From Desulfoscipio gibsoniae DSM 7213 (lineage in GTDB: Bacteria > Bacillota > Desulfotomaculia > Desulfotomaculales > Desulfallaceae), in assembly GCF_000233715.2 (NCBI RefSeq), contig NC_021184.1, positions 3,682,001-3,746,000 of the forward strand: DNA of 64,000 nt, read 5' to 3'. Both the position numbers and the translations under genes were made by a program. Under the pieces are notes generated by a model. The model was not told the origin of the DNA. It saw nothing but the letters and a program-made list of their open reading frames with translations, and made no database searches. Position 1 is the first letter of the stretch. Each line of letters opens with the position of its first letter. Of this stretch, positions 16,629-25,187 are shown in pieces.

Positions 16629-16638
16629 TAATTCACCA
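16621..16638. promoter_or_regulatory. Rex/HcpR-like palindrome over the -35 box
   Basis: TTGTGCAATAATTCACCA overlaps the -35 box of the transposase-like gene promoter. Two positions differ from the perfect palindrome. Confidence 0.45.
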
Positions 16639-16711
16639 GTCATATTTAAATAGTCGTAATTGTCAGATAGTTAAATATGCTATATTGATGTATAATTGTT
16701 GTCACTTTTTT

Positions 16712-18211
16712 TTACCAGATTCCCAGCATGCGCCACCATATACCTGCCAGGCCAACCACCACAATAAAAAATGAAAGGATAAACAAAAACCCACCGGCTT
16801 TTAAAAAATCAGAGGCCTTTAAGAATCCAAGACCATAAACAATGGCATTAGCCGGGGTGGCTATTATCAGCAAGTAAGAAAAAGCCGACCCCAGTGATGT
16901 GGCCACTCCAATGGCCAGGGGAGAGGTATCAGCTAATTCAGCTGCTTGAATAAATACAGGCCCAAGAAAGGCAACGGTGGGGCCGTCCGCCATAGTATTA
17001 GTAGTAAACGCCGTAATGGCGGTGGTAACAGCCAGCAGCGGCAACCCTTTAGTAATCCCAAAAGCAACGGAGGCAGCAGCAAGAAGCTGTGTAGCCAACC
17101 AGGTCGCCGCACCAGTAGCCACCAGCATTTTACCCATAGAGATAGCCCCTGCATAAAGAAGCACCACACCCCACTGCGTTTTTTGCTGTAAGTAATTCCA
17201 ATCCACCAGGCCTAAAATTGCAGCCGCAACAATCCCCATCATAGCTATATTACCAACACCGAACTGTGTACTAAACAATACCCAACCGATCACCACCGCA
17301 ATGAATATGACCAAGGCAAGTTTTGCCTGAACACTCATAGGACCGCCGGCATCAATTTCATGCTGAATCCTTTCCAACACTTCCTCCAAATCATTAACTT
17401 CTGGCTTAAACAACCTCAACAGCCAGTATGTAACAAAGAAAATCATCAGCATCGTAAAAGGAAAGGCCATCAATATCCACTGCCCATAACCCATGCTAAC
17501 CCCCAGGCTATTTAAATAGCTTAGCATCAAAGCATTCCGAGCACCACCTGACGGAGTAAATACGCCACCGATAATTACCCCATAGGCAATGGCCAGCATC
17601 ATTAGTTTACCGAGATTTGGCACCTTTTTTATGCCCCCGCTGAGCGATACAATGGCAACGCCTATAGGCAGCATTATCGTAACTGTTGCATGTTCAGTAA
17701 TAAATCCGGCGCTAAGTGCGCAAAATGCCACCGTACCCAGCACCACTCGGTCGATACGAGTGCCGGATATTCTAAGCATGTACATAGCCAGCTTATTATG
17801 TATATTGTACTTAACAAGCATGGCCCCCATCATAAGCACGCCCATGATAAAGATAACGGCGTCGTCCATAAAAGTACGGGGCACATCCCTGTATGTACCA
17901 ATACCCATTACAACTTGATAAAAACCAATAATCATCGCTGTCATGGGGAGAGGAACAGCTTCAGTTAAAAAACAAACCACCACAAATACCCACAGAGCAA
18001 TGGCATATTTCCCTTCAGTGGAAAGACCACTAGGGGTGGGCATCAGACAGATAAAAATAAGCAGCAATACGGCTAGTATAAGCCACTTGCGCTCATCAAA
18101 CCGACGCGCAGGACTACCACCTGTGGAACCCCCAACAGGAGAACTACTATATCCGGGTGGTTTGTCTTTATTTTTAAAATGATGTAAATCAATAATTTTT
18201 CGTGTCGTCAT
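16712..18211 (-). CDS. SLC13/DASS family anion transporter, copy 2
   Basis: Membrane carrier of 499 residues of the SLC13/DASS family. A hydrophilic N-terminus of about 40 residues (with GGSTGGSPARR) precedes the first span. The core motif GGVFTPSGGARNALMLSYL lies near residue 215 and the second family motif reads AFTTNTMADGPTVAFLGPV, which is closer to copy 1 (5724) than to copy 3 (41938). A GGTGGAT ribosome site precedes the ATG. A leader hairpin and a Rex-like palindrome lie upstream, and a CBS-pair gene diverges at 18797. Sulfate or another divalent anion is the likely substrate by context only. Confidence 0.85.
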   Translation of the reverse strand: MTTRKIIDLHHFKNKDKPPGYSSSPVGGSTGGSPARRFDERKWLILAVLLLIFICLMPTPSGLSTEGKYAIALWVFVVVCFLTEAVPLPMTAMIIGFYQVVMGIGTYRDVPRTFMDDAVIFIMGVLMMGAMLVKYNIHNKLAMYMLRISGTRIDRVVLGTVAFCALSAGFITEHATVTIMLPIGVAIVSLSGGIKKVPNLGKLMMLAIAYGVIIGGVFTPSGGARNALMLSYLNSLGVSMGYGQWILMAFPFTMLMIFFVTYWLLRLFKPEVNDLEEVLERIQHEIDAGGPMSVQAKLALVIFIAVVIGWVLFSTQFGVGNIAMMGIVAAAILGLVDWNYLQQKTQWGVVLLYAGAISMGKMLVATGAATWLATQLLAAASVAFGITKGLPLLAVTTAITAFTTNTMADGPTVAFLGPVFIQAAELADTSPLAIGVATSLGSAFSYLLIIATPANAIVYGLGFLKASDFLKAGGFLFILSFFIVVVGLAGIWWRMLGIW

Positions 18212-18268
18212 AGATCCACCATCAATTTGATATACTTTTTATTATACTTCAAGCCATGGCAAAAAACA

Positions 18269-18298
18269 GCACCCTTTATTTTCATTAATAAAGGGTGC
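18269..18298 (-). terminator. Leader hairpin with T tail ahead of SLC13 copy 2
   Basis: GCACCCTTTATT and AATAAAGGGTGC pair perfectly over 12 bp. On the minus strand the stem is followed by TGTTTTTTG, so it would act as a terminator between the palindrome/promoter region near 18390 and the gene starting at 18211. This repeats the promoter-hairpin-gene order seen at 5069-5306. Confidence 0.65.
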
Positions 18299-18389
18299 GT
18301 ATAGTTGTTTTGCACATATAAAGCCCGTTACGTCCCAAATAACATAAAATAATCACAACAGGCCTGCAAAAAAACTATTTCATTTTTGA

Positions 18390-18407
18390 ATGTGAAATAT
18401 TGCACTA
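18390..18407. promoter_or_regulatory. Rex/HcpR-like palindrome before SLC13 copy 2
   Basis: ATGTGAAATATTGCACTA, three changes from the perfect palindrome. On the minus strand a TATACT box lies 11 bases upstream of it. Confidence 0.4.
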
Positions 18408-18475
18408 TGTTGACTAATAGTATATAATAATCCTTAAAAATAAGAATTGGATTTTTGACTGACATTGTCACCATC

Positions 18476-18553
18476 AAGGGGGGTGTTAATCAAATAGAAG
18501 ATGCTTCTGGGAAGTGCTTTAACCCGGCCCCACCCGGTCAAAGCATACTTCCC
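18476..18553 (+). other. G-run and long imperfect hairpin in divergent intergenic region
   Basis: AAGGGGGGTG at 18476-18485 looks like a ribosome site but leads only into a four-codon frame. It is followed by a hairpin at 18509-18553 whose arms GGGAAGTGCTTTAACC and GGTCAAAGCATACTTCCC pair with small bulges. No T tail follows. A structured RNA or a regulatory element is possible; no known riboswitch class was recognised. Confidence 0.35.
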
Positions 18554-18677
18554 CAAACGCATAATTGCATTGCATATTACGTTAAATTAACATGATTTTT
18601 CCTACAGGCTATTAAGGCGATGTGGATCTACTAAAACTAAATTTTTAAAAATTTGTCATTATGTTTTATATTAGTTT

Positions 18678-18705
18678 TTGACACCATTCCTTTTGTAAAT
18701 AATAT
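18678..18705 (+). promoter_or_regulatory. Promoter for CBS protein copy 2
   Basis: TTGACA at 18678-18683 and TAATAT at 18700-18705 are 16 bases apart. The -10 box lies inside the palindrome at 18693, the same geometry as at 5069/5088. Confidence 0.6.
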
Positions 18706-18710
18706 CACAA
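18693..18710. promoter_or_regulatory. Rex/HcpR-like palindrome over the -10 box
   Basis: TTGTAAATAATATCACAA covers the -10 box and likely start site of the CBS gene promoter. Confidence 0.5.
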
Positions 18711-18796
18711 CCTAAGTAGTTTGACAATAATTTTGTTTATATTTTCGTCACTACTTTTAATAAAAAATATGGTGATAAACGAAGGGAGGCATTAAT

Positions 18797-19399
18797 ATGA
18801 AAAATCCCTACGAAAAGAAAGTACAAGATATTATGATCCCCATGTATGACTACCCTACAGTATCTGCCAAGGCAACCCTTAAAGATGCGGTCCAGGTACT
18901 GATGAACGCATATAACCCGCAGAAAAATAAGCCCCGGACGGGGCGACAGTGCGTTTTCGTTGTGGAAAATAACGAAATGGTGGGTATTTTTGGTATTAAC
19001 GAACTACTGGCAGCCATTGAACCCCACCACGTAAAGGGTACTATCTTTGGAGGAACCAAAGGTTACAATGTCTGGGCTATGCCTGTTTTTTGGGAAGGAC
19101 TTTTCACCGAACGCTGTGCAGAGGTCACCAATAAACAGGTTATTGAATACATGAGACCTATTGAAAGTTATGTTGATATAAAAGATACCCTGCTTAAAGC
19201 AGCATATTTCATGATCCAAAATAATATCGACGATGTGGCGGTAAAAGACAAGGGGCGCATTGTAGGGATGATTCGCAGGGCGGATTTATTCAAGGAAATT
19301 ACACGGTTAATGATAAGCGATGTCCAAATGCCCAATACAGCGGATCCCAACACCATGCCATATATGGGCAACCTGGCGGTTGATACCAAATCAATGTAA
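18797..19399 (+). CDS. Tandem CBS-domain protein, copy 2
   Basis: Cytoplasmic protein of 200 residues with a CBS pair. The first domain (about residues 8-75) carries VQDIMIPMYDYPTVSAKATL and VFVVENNEMVGIFGINELL. The second (about 115-170) carries YMRPIESYVDIKDTLLKAA and DDVAVKDKGRIVGMIRRADL. It shares layout with the protein at 7466 but differs in the linker and tail. GGGAGG precedes the ATG. It diverges from an SLC13 gene and faces an ArsB/NhaD-type gene. I infer adenylate sensing that sets transporter activity. Confidence 0.8.
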   Translation: MKNPYEKKVQDIMIPMYDYPTVSAKATLKDAVQVLMNAYNPQKNKPRTGRQCVFVVENNEMVGIFGINELLAAIEPHHVKGTIFGGTKGYNVWAMPVFWEGLFTERCAEVTNKQVIEYMRPIESYVDIKDTLLKAAYFMIQNNIDDVAVKDKGRIVGMIRRADLFKEITRLMISDVQMPNTADPNTMPYMGNLAVDTKSM

Positions 19400-19415
19400 A
19401 TAGGTTAATATATAA

Positions 19416-19513
19416 GCATAGAGTTTAAGGCACCTCCAAGAGGTGCCTTAACCGGATCAAACTCTATGCTGCGTAGTGGCACATTATGGATGAAATAATT
19501 ATGCCACGCAGCA
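19416..19513. terminator. Nested and overlapping hairpins between convergent genes
   Basis: GCATAGAGTTT (19416-19426) pairs with AAACTCTATGC (19459-19469) and encloses AAGGCACCTC / GAGGTGCCTT. A second hairpin uses ATGCTGC (from 19466) and GCAGCAT (to 19513), sharing the ATGC, so the two outer stems compete. No strong T run. Likely a bidirectional transcription barrier. Confidence 0.5.
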
Positions 19514-19529
19514 TGAATCCTTTTACTTA

Positions 19530-20954
19530 TCAAACTGATTTATTCGCAGTTTCGCTTTTTGCTTTTTTAGCAGCGCTCTTTTCCAGCGCCTTGTTAATAG
19601 GCATTGCGGCTACTGCAACCAGCACTCCAAAAGCCAGAGTTATAACAATAGTTATTGTTTCCGGATAAATATGCCATAATAACATATATGCACTGCTAAG
19701 CACCAGTGAAATCAACATTAGCGGGAAAGCCACCACAAAATATTTCATAAAAGTTATATGGATACCCCGCTTTTCCGACATTCCGATCACTACAACATTT
19801 GCAGAAGCTCCTATTATTGTTCCATTCCCACCCAGGCAAGCACCCAGGGACAGTGACCACCAGAATAAATTAAGAGCTGTGGGATCGGTTATACCCATTA
19901 ATACACCCATATCATTAATCATTGGAATCATGGTTGCAACAAATGGTATATTATCAACAAAGGCAGATGCTATACCAGAAAGCCACAATATCAACATAGA
20001 GGTGGGTATCCAGGCACCGCCCGTTATATCCATAGCGGCAGCGGCCACCGCAGCAATTACCCCCGTTTCAACAAGGCCGCCCACTAGTACGAACAAACCA
20101 ATAAAGAAGAATATTACGGGCCATTCTACAGCGTGTAAAGCGTGTTCCGGGTCTTCCTTGCTGATTAGCAGCAGCAAGCTGGCCCCGGTCAAGGCAATCA
20201 CCGAGGACTCAAGGTGTAGATACTGGTGCAAAGCAAATCCGGTTATAGTAAGTGCCAGTACAATCAAACATTTACGCAGCAACTGCATATCTTTAAGTTC
20301 ATCGTGCTCGTTTAATTCCATTATTTTGGCTTGGCGTTGAGGGTCGGTGATTAGTTGAGAACGATATATAAAGCGCAATAGAGTCAGAGTAACTACATAA
20401 ATAACCACAACAATTGGGGTAAGATTAATGATAAAGTCCATGAAACCCAGGTGGGTTGCACTGCCGATCATGATGTTGGGCGGGTCACCTATCAAAGTGG
20501 CGGTGCCGCCTATGTTGGACGAAATTATTTCAGCAATTAATATAGGCATAGGATTAATTCTAAGTTTTTGGGCAATGGCAAATGTCACCGGGACAATGAG
20601 CAACACAGTAGTGACATTATCCAAAAGTGCTGACAAAACAGCCGTAACCAGGGACAGCGCCGCCATAATTTTTAGAGGCTCTCCCTTTGAGCTTTTGGCT
20701 GCCTTAATGGCAAGGAACTCGAAAATACCCGTCTGGCGTGTGATACCCACAATAATCATCATACCTACCAATAGGCCAATGGTATTAAAATCGATATGAT
20801 GCACCGCTTCTTCAGGCCCCAAAATTTTAGTAACGACAATTAATGCCGCACCTACCAGGGCAATAACAGTACGGTGAATTTTTTCAGATACTATGATAGC
20901 GTAAACGATTAAAAAAGTTGCAGTTGCAAAATATACTTGCAGATGCTCAGGCAA
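19530..20954 (-). CDS. ArsB/NhaD-type ion permease (IT superfamily)
   Basis: Membrane carrier of 474 residues in the ion-transporter superfamily (ArsB, NhaD and P-protein relatives, distantly SLC13). Diagnostic stretches are LLDNVTTVLLIVPVTFAIA and GGTATLIGDPPNIMIGSA in the first half, and FVDNIPFVATMIP and GGNGTIIGASANVVVIG in the second. It starts with TTG, preceded by AAAAAGGGGG 7 bases upstream. A hydrophilic KSAAKKAKSE tail closes the protein. The substrate may be Na+/H+, arsenite or an oxyanion; its place among sulfate genes favours an anion but does not prove it. A Rex-like palindrome lies at 21139. Confidence 0.82.
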   Translation of the reverse strand: MPEHLQVYFATATFLIVYAIIVSEKIHRTVIALVGAALIVVTKILGPEEAVHHIDFNTIGLLVGMMIIVGITRQTGIFEFLAIKAAKSSKGEPLKIMAALSLVTAVLSALLDNVTTVLLIVPVTFAIAQKLRINPMPILIAEIISSNIGGTATLIGDPPNIMIGSATHLGFMDFIINLTPIVVVIYVVTLTLLRFIYRSQLITDPQRQAKIMELNEHDELKDMQLLRKCLIVLALTITGFALHQYLHLESSVIALTGASLLLLISKEDPEHALHAVEWPVIFFFIGLFVLVGGLVETGVIAAVAAAAMDITGGAWIPTSMLILWLSGIASAFVDNIPFVATMIPMINDMGVLMGITDPTALNLFWWSLSLGACLGGNGTIIGASANVVVIGMSEKRGIHITFMKYFVVAFPLMLISLVLSSAYMLLWHIYPETITIVITLAFGVLVAVAAMPINKALEKSAAKKAKSETANKSV

Positions 20955-21138
20955 ATCTCTTCCCCCTTTTTAAGCAGCATAAATTAAGTTAGCAAAAGCT
21001 TTCTAAATTTGTATAATTTAGCAGCTGAGTATTTAGAATACTTTCATGTTTTACCCCCCTTGTCCAAACAATCTTATCCATGCGATTATGTATTTTGAAG
21101 GATATCAACTATTTAGTTAAGGTAAACATGCTCATATG

Positions 21139-21156
21139 TTGTGAAATATTTAACTA
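21139..21156. promoter_or_regulatory. Rex/HcpR-like palindrome before ArsB/NhaD-type gene
   Basis: TTGTGAAATATTTAACTA, two changes from the perfect palindrome, about 185 bases upstream of the gene. On the minus strand it starts next to a TATGAT box. The rest of the 20955-21312 gap is AT-rich with no further structure seen. Confidence 0.45.
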
Positions 21157-21312
21157 TCATAAATAAAAAAATTTTGCCATTATCAAATGCAAAAGTGAAT
21201 TTTCTAACTACTACACTTACCATATTTAATTTTATCATAACAATGCCAACTGTTCAATTCAGTTTCTTAAAAATACATAATACTTTAAATATTTTTGTCA
21301 TCTCAAATTACT

Positions 21313-21355
21313 GCAAAAAAAATAATTAAGCTCCCCTCTTTTTTAAAGGGAGCTT
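21313..21355 (-). terminator. Terminator of the qmo-hdr operon
   Basis: On the minus strand AAGCTCCC and GGGAGCTT form an 8-bp stem followed by AATTATTTTTTTT. It lies 27 bases after the hdrB stop. Confidence 0.75.
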
Positions 21356-21381
21356 AACAAGCACGATAAATGCACAAATCA

Positions 21382-22263
21382 TTACGCACTCACTCCAATT
21401 GATGCCAGAGCAGCACTCGGTGACACAATGTTATATTTAAGAGCCCAAGTTTCCGGTGGCAAGTCAAAAGCTATGGCCATTAATTGGGTGAAAAACAAGA
21501 TAGGCATGTTAAAATTTGTACCATGCACTTTATTAACCCGCCGCTGGTATGCGTCCAAGTTCATCTGGCACATTGGACAGGGGGTAGCAATAACTTGTGC
21601 TCCACCACGGTCTGCAGAATCAAAGATCTTGTGGATGCTATCAACAACTATTTCAGTTCCCGCAAGAGCGTTAGAACTGCCACAACAGCGAGCTTTCATG
21701 GGAAAATCGGTAGCCACCGCACCCAGGGATTCCATCAACCGGTCTAGCAGCACGGGATATTCGGGATCGTCAAACTCATATGGAATAGCCCGTACGGTTT
21801 GGCATCCCACATAGCCAGCTACTTTAAGCCCTTTAAGGGGACGTTTTACCCTTTGAGCGACTTTTTCAAAGCCTACATCATTGATCACTACTTCCAAGAA
21901 CTGGCGTACCCGCAGCGTACCGTCATAGTGGTAACCGCCAGCCGCCAGCGCTTCATTAGCCCTAGCTTTGAAATGCTCATCCTCCTGAAAACGTTTATTA
22001 GTTACTGCCAGGGTCAAATAACATGAACTGCAGCCAACCACCACATCCAATCCCTTGGGTTCTGCAATGGCCAGATTACGCCCGGTCATCACCTGCTGGG
22101 TAAAGTCACCCACTACACCGGAGGCCACTGATGCACCGCAACAGTTCCAATCAGGAATCTCCTCCAGCTGCAGGTCAAGAGCATGGGCTACTGCCTCAAT
22201 TGATTTTAAATTAGCCTGGGCTGTGGCCTCCATGGAACAACCAGTGTAAAAGCTATATCTCAT
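21382..22263 (-). CDS. hdrB: HdrB-like subunit of the Qmo complex
   Basis: Heterodisulfide reductase subunit B homologue of 293 residues, replacing part of QmoC. It carries two CCG domains: FYTGCS near residue 9, DWNCCGAS near 41 and VGCSSCYLTL near 79, then GYVGCQTVR, ARCCGSS and TPCPMCQMN in the second half. In HdrB these cysteines bind noncubane [4Fe-4S] clusters at the thiol/disulfide site. Its ATG overlaps the hdrC stop by 4 bases. In Gram-positive sulfate reducers QmoAB with HdrCB is the known arrangement for feeding electrons to AprBA. The final electron source here is not shown by sequence. Confidence 0.9.
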   Translation of the reverse strand: MRYSFYTGCSMEATAQANLKSIEAVAHALDLQLEEIPDWNCCGASVASGVVGDFTQQVMTGRNLAIAEPKGLDVVVGCSSCYLTLAVTNKRFQEDEHFKARANEALAAGGYHYDGTLRVRQFLEVVINDVGFEKVAQRVKRPLKGLKVAGYVGCQTVRAIPYEFDDPEYPVLLDRLMESLGAVATDFPMKARCCGSSNALAGTEIVVDSIHKIFDSADRGGAQVIATPCPMCQMNLDAYQRRVNKVHGTNFNMPILFFTQLMAIAFDLPPETWALKYNIVSPSAALASIGVSA

Positions 22264-22862
22264 GATCTAGCCTCCCTTTGGGCAAGTTCCTGGGCTTTAC
22301 GAATAATTTTTTTCAAGTTACCCAGGTCCTTAACTTTTTTCGGCGGCAGAAAAGGTAACCGGTTATGTTTGAGCATATCAATACCAACGTCTTTCATATC
22401 CATATATTTAATTACCTCGTCTAAGCCCTGAATCAAGAAATACCGGGCTGTTATGCCGCTCTCAAAAGACCTGCCACGGCTGGCAACTTCCGCCCAAAAG
22501 GCTTTATAAAAGGCGGCCTGAGGGTAATTGCAATACCCGTTATCCAAGGCATACTTTTTGAGGTCATGCATTACATCAACCAGAGGTATCCCCCTGGGGC
22601 AGCGTGCCTTGCAGGTACAGCAAGAGGTACAGTACCAAAATGTATTGGCCTGCATAACCTCGTCCTTTTTACCAAGCTTGATTAAATTGAACAACTTCCT
22701 GGGCGAGTAATCCATAATGTCACAGGTGGAACAGGAAACAGCGCACATGCCACACTGCATACATTGTTTAATATAAGCGCCATTCTCTAAACTATATATC
22801 TCTCTGGCAAATGTCAAATCATATTTAACTTTTTCAGGCAATTTATTAGTTTGTTCTATCAA
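22260..22862 (-). CDS. hdrC: HdrC-like iron-sulfur subunit of the Qmo complex
   Basis: Small iron-sulfur protein of 200 residues with two [4Fe-4S] motifs, CMQCGMCAVSC near residue 35 and CTSCCTCKARCPRG near 78, as in HdrC. It would link QmoA/QmoB to HdrB. No membrane span is visible, so the complex lacks the QmoC-type haem b anchor. It starts with TTG at 22862, with AAAGGAG 9 bases upstream. A hairpin separates it from qmoB. It overlaps hdrB by 4 bases and must be co-translated. Confidence 0.88.
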   Translation of the reverse strand: MIEQTNKLPEKVKYDLTFAREIYSLENGAYIKQCMQCGMCAVSCSTCDIMDYSPRKLFNLIKLGKKDEVMQANTFWYCTSCCTCKARCPRGIPLVDVMHDLKKYALDNGYCNYPQAAFYKAFWAEVASRGRSFESGITARYFLIQGLDEVIKYMDMKDVGIDMLKHNRLPFLPPKKVKDLGNLKKIIRKAQELAQREARS

Positions 22863-22898
22863 AAGGCATGCTCCTTTTCCTTTTTTTAAAGGAGTACA

Positions 22899-22920
22899 GG
22901 ACGGCCATTACGGGCCGTCC
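22899..22920 (-). other. Intercistronic hairpin between qmoB and hdrC
   Basis: GGACGGCC and GGCCGTCC form a perfect 8-bp GC-rich stem. There is no T run directly after it on the minus strand, so it more likely sets mRNA processing or relative expression than full termination. Confidence 0.55.
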
Positions 22921-22979
22921 TTTCTATCTAGGTTGATACTAAACAAACTAAGATAAAATAGTTCCCCTAGTATTTCTAC

Positions 22980-25187
22980 CTATTGGAAGTCTTTCATCGG
23001 GTTGGGTCCTAATTCCTCTAGCTCGGCGGCAAAGTCATCAAGCATGGCCGGGATTTTATCGTAATCCATAATATTCACTGTGGTTGCACGTACCCGCTCG
23101 GATTCCAGACCCAGCCTGTTTAATGTCTCTGATATCTTGGAAAGGCGAATTTCAGCCAGCTCACTACCTTTCATAAAGTGGCACTGGTAGTCATCACCAT
23201 GTTTGCATCCCATCAACAATACGCCGTCAAAGCCCTTGGCCATAGCGTCGTTAACCCATACCAGGTTCAATGAGCCCAGGCAGCGTACGGGGATAATTCT
23301 TACCCACGGATTGTACTGTAAACGATTGATACCTGCCATATCCAGGGCGGGAATGGCATCGTTTTCGCACGCAAAGATAAGGATTCTCGGCTTTTCTTCA
23401 TCTTCTTCAGGAACTTCGATAGCCTTGACCATGTTACCAATCATTGGTACCGAGTAGTTCTTAAAGGAGATAATCCGCTCGGGGCAAGCACCCATACATG
23501 TACCGCATCTTCTGCAGCGGGTGGGGTTGGGCAACGGATTAGCCTTGGCATCCTCGTTAATGGCACCAAAGGGACATTCCTCGGTACACCGTTTGCACTG
23601 AGTGCAGCGGTTCATATTGAATTCCGGGAAGGACATATCGCCGGAACGGGGGTGCACCGCCTCACCCTTCATAGTGGATTCTATACACTGGATAGCCTTG
23701 AGTGCAGCGCCGGTGGCATCTTCCATGGCCGAAAGCATATCCATAGGAGCTCTTACCACACCAGCGGCATAAATACCAGTACGCCGGGTTTCATAAGGGA
23801 AGCAAATATAATGTGAATCAGGAAAACCATATTTTAGGGACGGCAATTCAGGACCCTGCCTGTATTCCAGATTCAACAAGTTGGACTTAATAATGGGCGG
23901 GACCGTCACCTTGGGCTCGTCAGCAGCAGCAGCGGCTTCTGCTTCGGCAGCTTCCTCTTCTATAAGTTCACCCAGTGCAGCACTGGGAACCATACCGTTG
24001 GCCAGTACCACCAGATCAAACTCATCAGCTTCGGACTTGGTGCCCATAGTATGATCATCAGCTTCAATGGTCAACTGGCCATCACTTTCACTGATATCAG
24101 TGATATCACCCTTGACAAAAATAACGCCTTCCTGCTGGGCTCTTTTATAAAAATGCTCGTACTGGCCATTGGAGCGAATATCTTTATAGTATACATATAC
24201 ATTAGCTTCTGCGTTCTTTTCTTTAACGTACAAAGCTTGTTTAATTGACTCAATGCAGCAGGCCGCGGAGCAATATGGCAAGTGTTCCTGATCCCTGGAG
24301 CCAGCGCACTGTATAAAGGCAACCTTGTTGGCTTCCATCTTGCCTGCGGCAACCATTTCTTCAAACATTAGCTGGGTAATCACATTTTCATACTTACCAA
24401 ATCCAAGATGTCCAAGCTTCTCAGGATCGTAAGGTTTAGCACCGGCAGCCAGAACTATTGCTCCTACTCTTTCCTCTGTTTCAGAGCCATTTTGGGCAAT
24501 AGTGACATCAAACATACCGGGACCACCGTCTGTTTTTGCTATACCGGCTGATGTATACACCTTAACGCCGGCGTCTTCGACAGCTTTAATCAAGGCGGGA
24601 ATACTGTTTTCTTCTAAATCGGTGAAAGGAGGCTTGGTGGGTATTTGCTTATACATTTTACCTACATAGCCACCCAGCGTATCTTCCTTTTCCACCAGTA
24701 CTGTTTTATACCCGGCTTTGGCTGATTCCAGCGCAGCGGTAAGACCAGTAAATCCACCGCCGACAACCAGAACTGTACTGGAAAGATTTTCGCCAATAAA
24801 GGGTTCCGGTATATTCAAGTTCTTGAGCTTGGCAAGGGACATACGCACGTAATCCTCAGCCAGCATTTGGGTATCTTCATCATCATTAGTATGACACCAG
24901 ATAACCTGTTCCCTTAAATTTACTCTTTCCACTATTTTGTCGGAGCCAAAATTGAATACGTCTGTATTAATCCTGGAAGAGCAGCCCACTACTACAACGG
25001 TATTGACGCCCTCTCCTTCGATATCAGCCTTAATTAACTCAATGCCGTTTTTTCCGCAGAGGAAAGCATCGGTTTTACAAATATCGGCTTTATATTCCTT
25101 AGATGCCACTTTAGACAGCGCATCTATATCCAAGGCATCTCCAATTCCGCATCCTGTACAAATATATACACCAATCTTCTTTTCCAT
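22980..25187 (-). CDS. qmoB: Quinone-interacting oxidoreductase subunit QmoB
   Basis: HdrA/MvhD-like flavoprotein of 735 residues. The N-terminal 130 residues carry extra cysteines, then comes the FAD fold (VLVVGGGFTGLTAALESA from residue 139). A low-complexity EAAEAEAAAAADEP insert lies near 410-425. Two ferredoxin motifs follow (CTQCKRCTEECP near 520 and CRRCGTCMGACP near 550), and an MvhD-type domain closes the protein (about 590-735, with FACENDA and MGCKHGDDYQCHF). It passes electrons between HdrCB and AprBA. The ATG overlaps the qmoA stop by one base (TAATG). Confidence 0.93.
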   Translation of the reverse strand: MEKKIGVYICTGCGIGDALDIDALSKVASKEYKADICKTDAFLCGKNGIELIKADIEGEGVNTVVVVGCSSRINTDVFNFGSDKIVERVNLREQVIWCHTNDDEDTQMLAEDYVRMSLAKLKNLNIPEPFIGENLSSTVLVVGGGFTGLTAALESAKAGYKTVLVEKEDTLGGYVGKMYKQIPTKPPFTDLEENSIPALIKAVEDAGVKVYTSAGIAKTDGGPGMFDVTIAQNGSETEERVGAIVLAAGAKPYDPEKLGHLGFGKYENVITQLMFEEMVAAGKMEANKVAFIQCAGSRDQEHLPYCSAACCIESIKQALYVKEKNAEANVYVYYKDIRSNGQYEHFYKRAQQEGVIFVKGDITDISESDGQLTIEADDHTMGTKSEADEFDLVVLANGMVPSAALGELIEEEAAEAEAAAAADEPKVTVPPIIKSNLLNLEYRQGPELPSLKYGFPDSHYICFPYETRRTGIYAAGVVRAPMDMLSAMEDATGAALKAIQCIESTMKGEAVHPRSGDMSFPEFNMNRCTQCKRCTEECPFGAINEDAKANPLPNPTRCRRCGTCMGACPERIISFKNYSVPMIGNMVKAIEVPEEDEEKPRILIFACENDAIPALDMAGINRLQYNPWVRIIPVRCLGSLNLVWVNDAMAKGFDGVLLMGCKHGDDYQCHFMKGSELAEIRLSKISETLNRLGLESERVRATTVNIMDYDKIPAMLDDFAAELEELGPNPMKDFQ

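Noticed and set aside
14444-16711. Terminal inverted repeats of an insertion sequence around the transposase-like gene
   Set aside because: Flanks were compared by eye and no matching ends or target duplication were found.
21141-21329. 62-codon plus-strand ORF in the gap upstream of the ArsB/NhaD-type gene
   Set aside because: Low-complexity Ile/Asn/Thr content, overlaps the palindrome and the qmo-hdr terminator region, no ribosome site.
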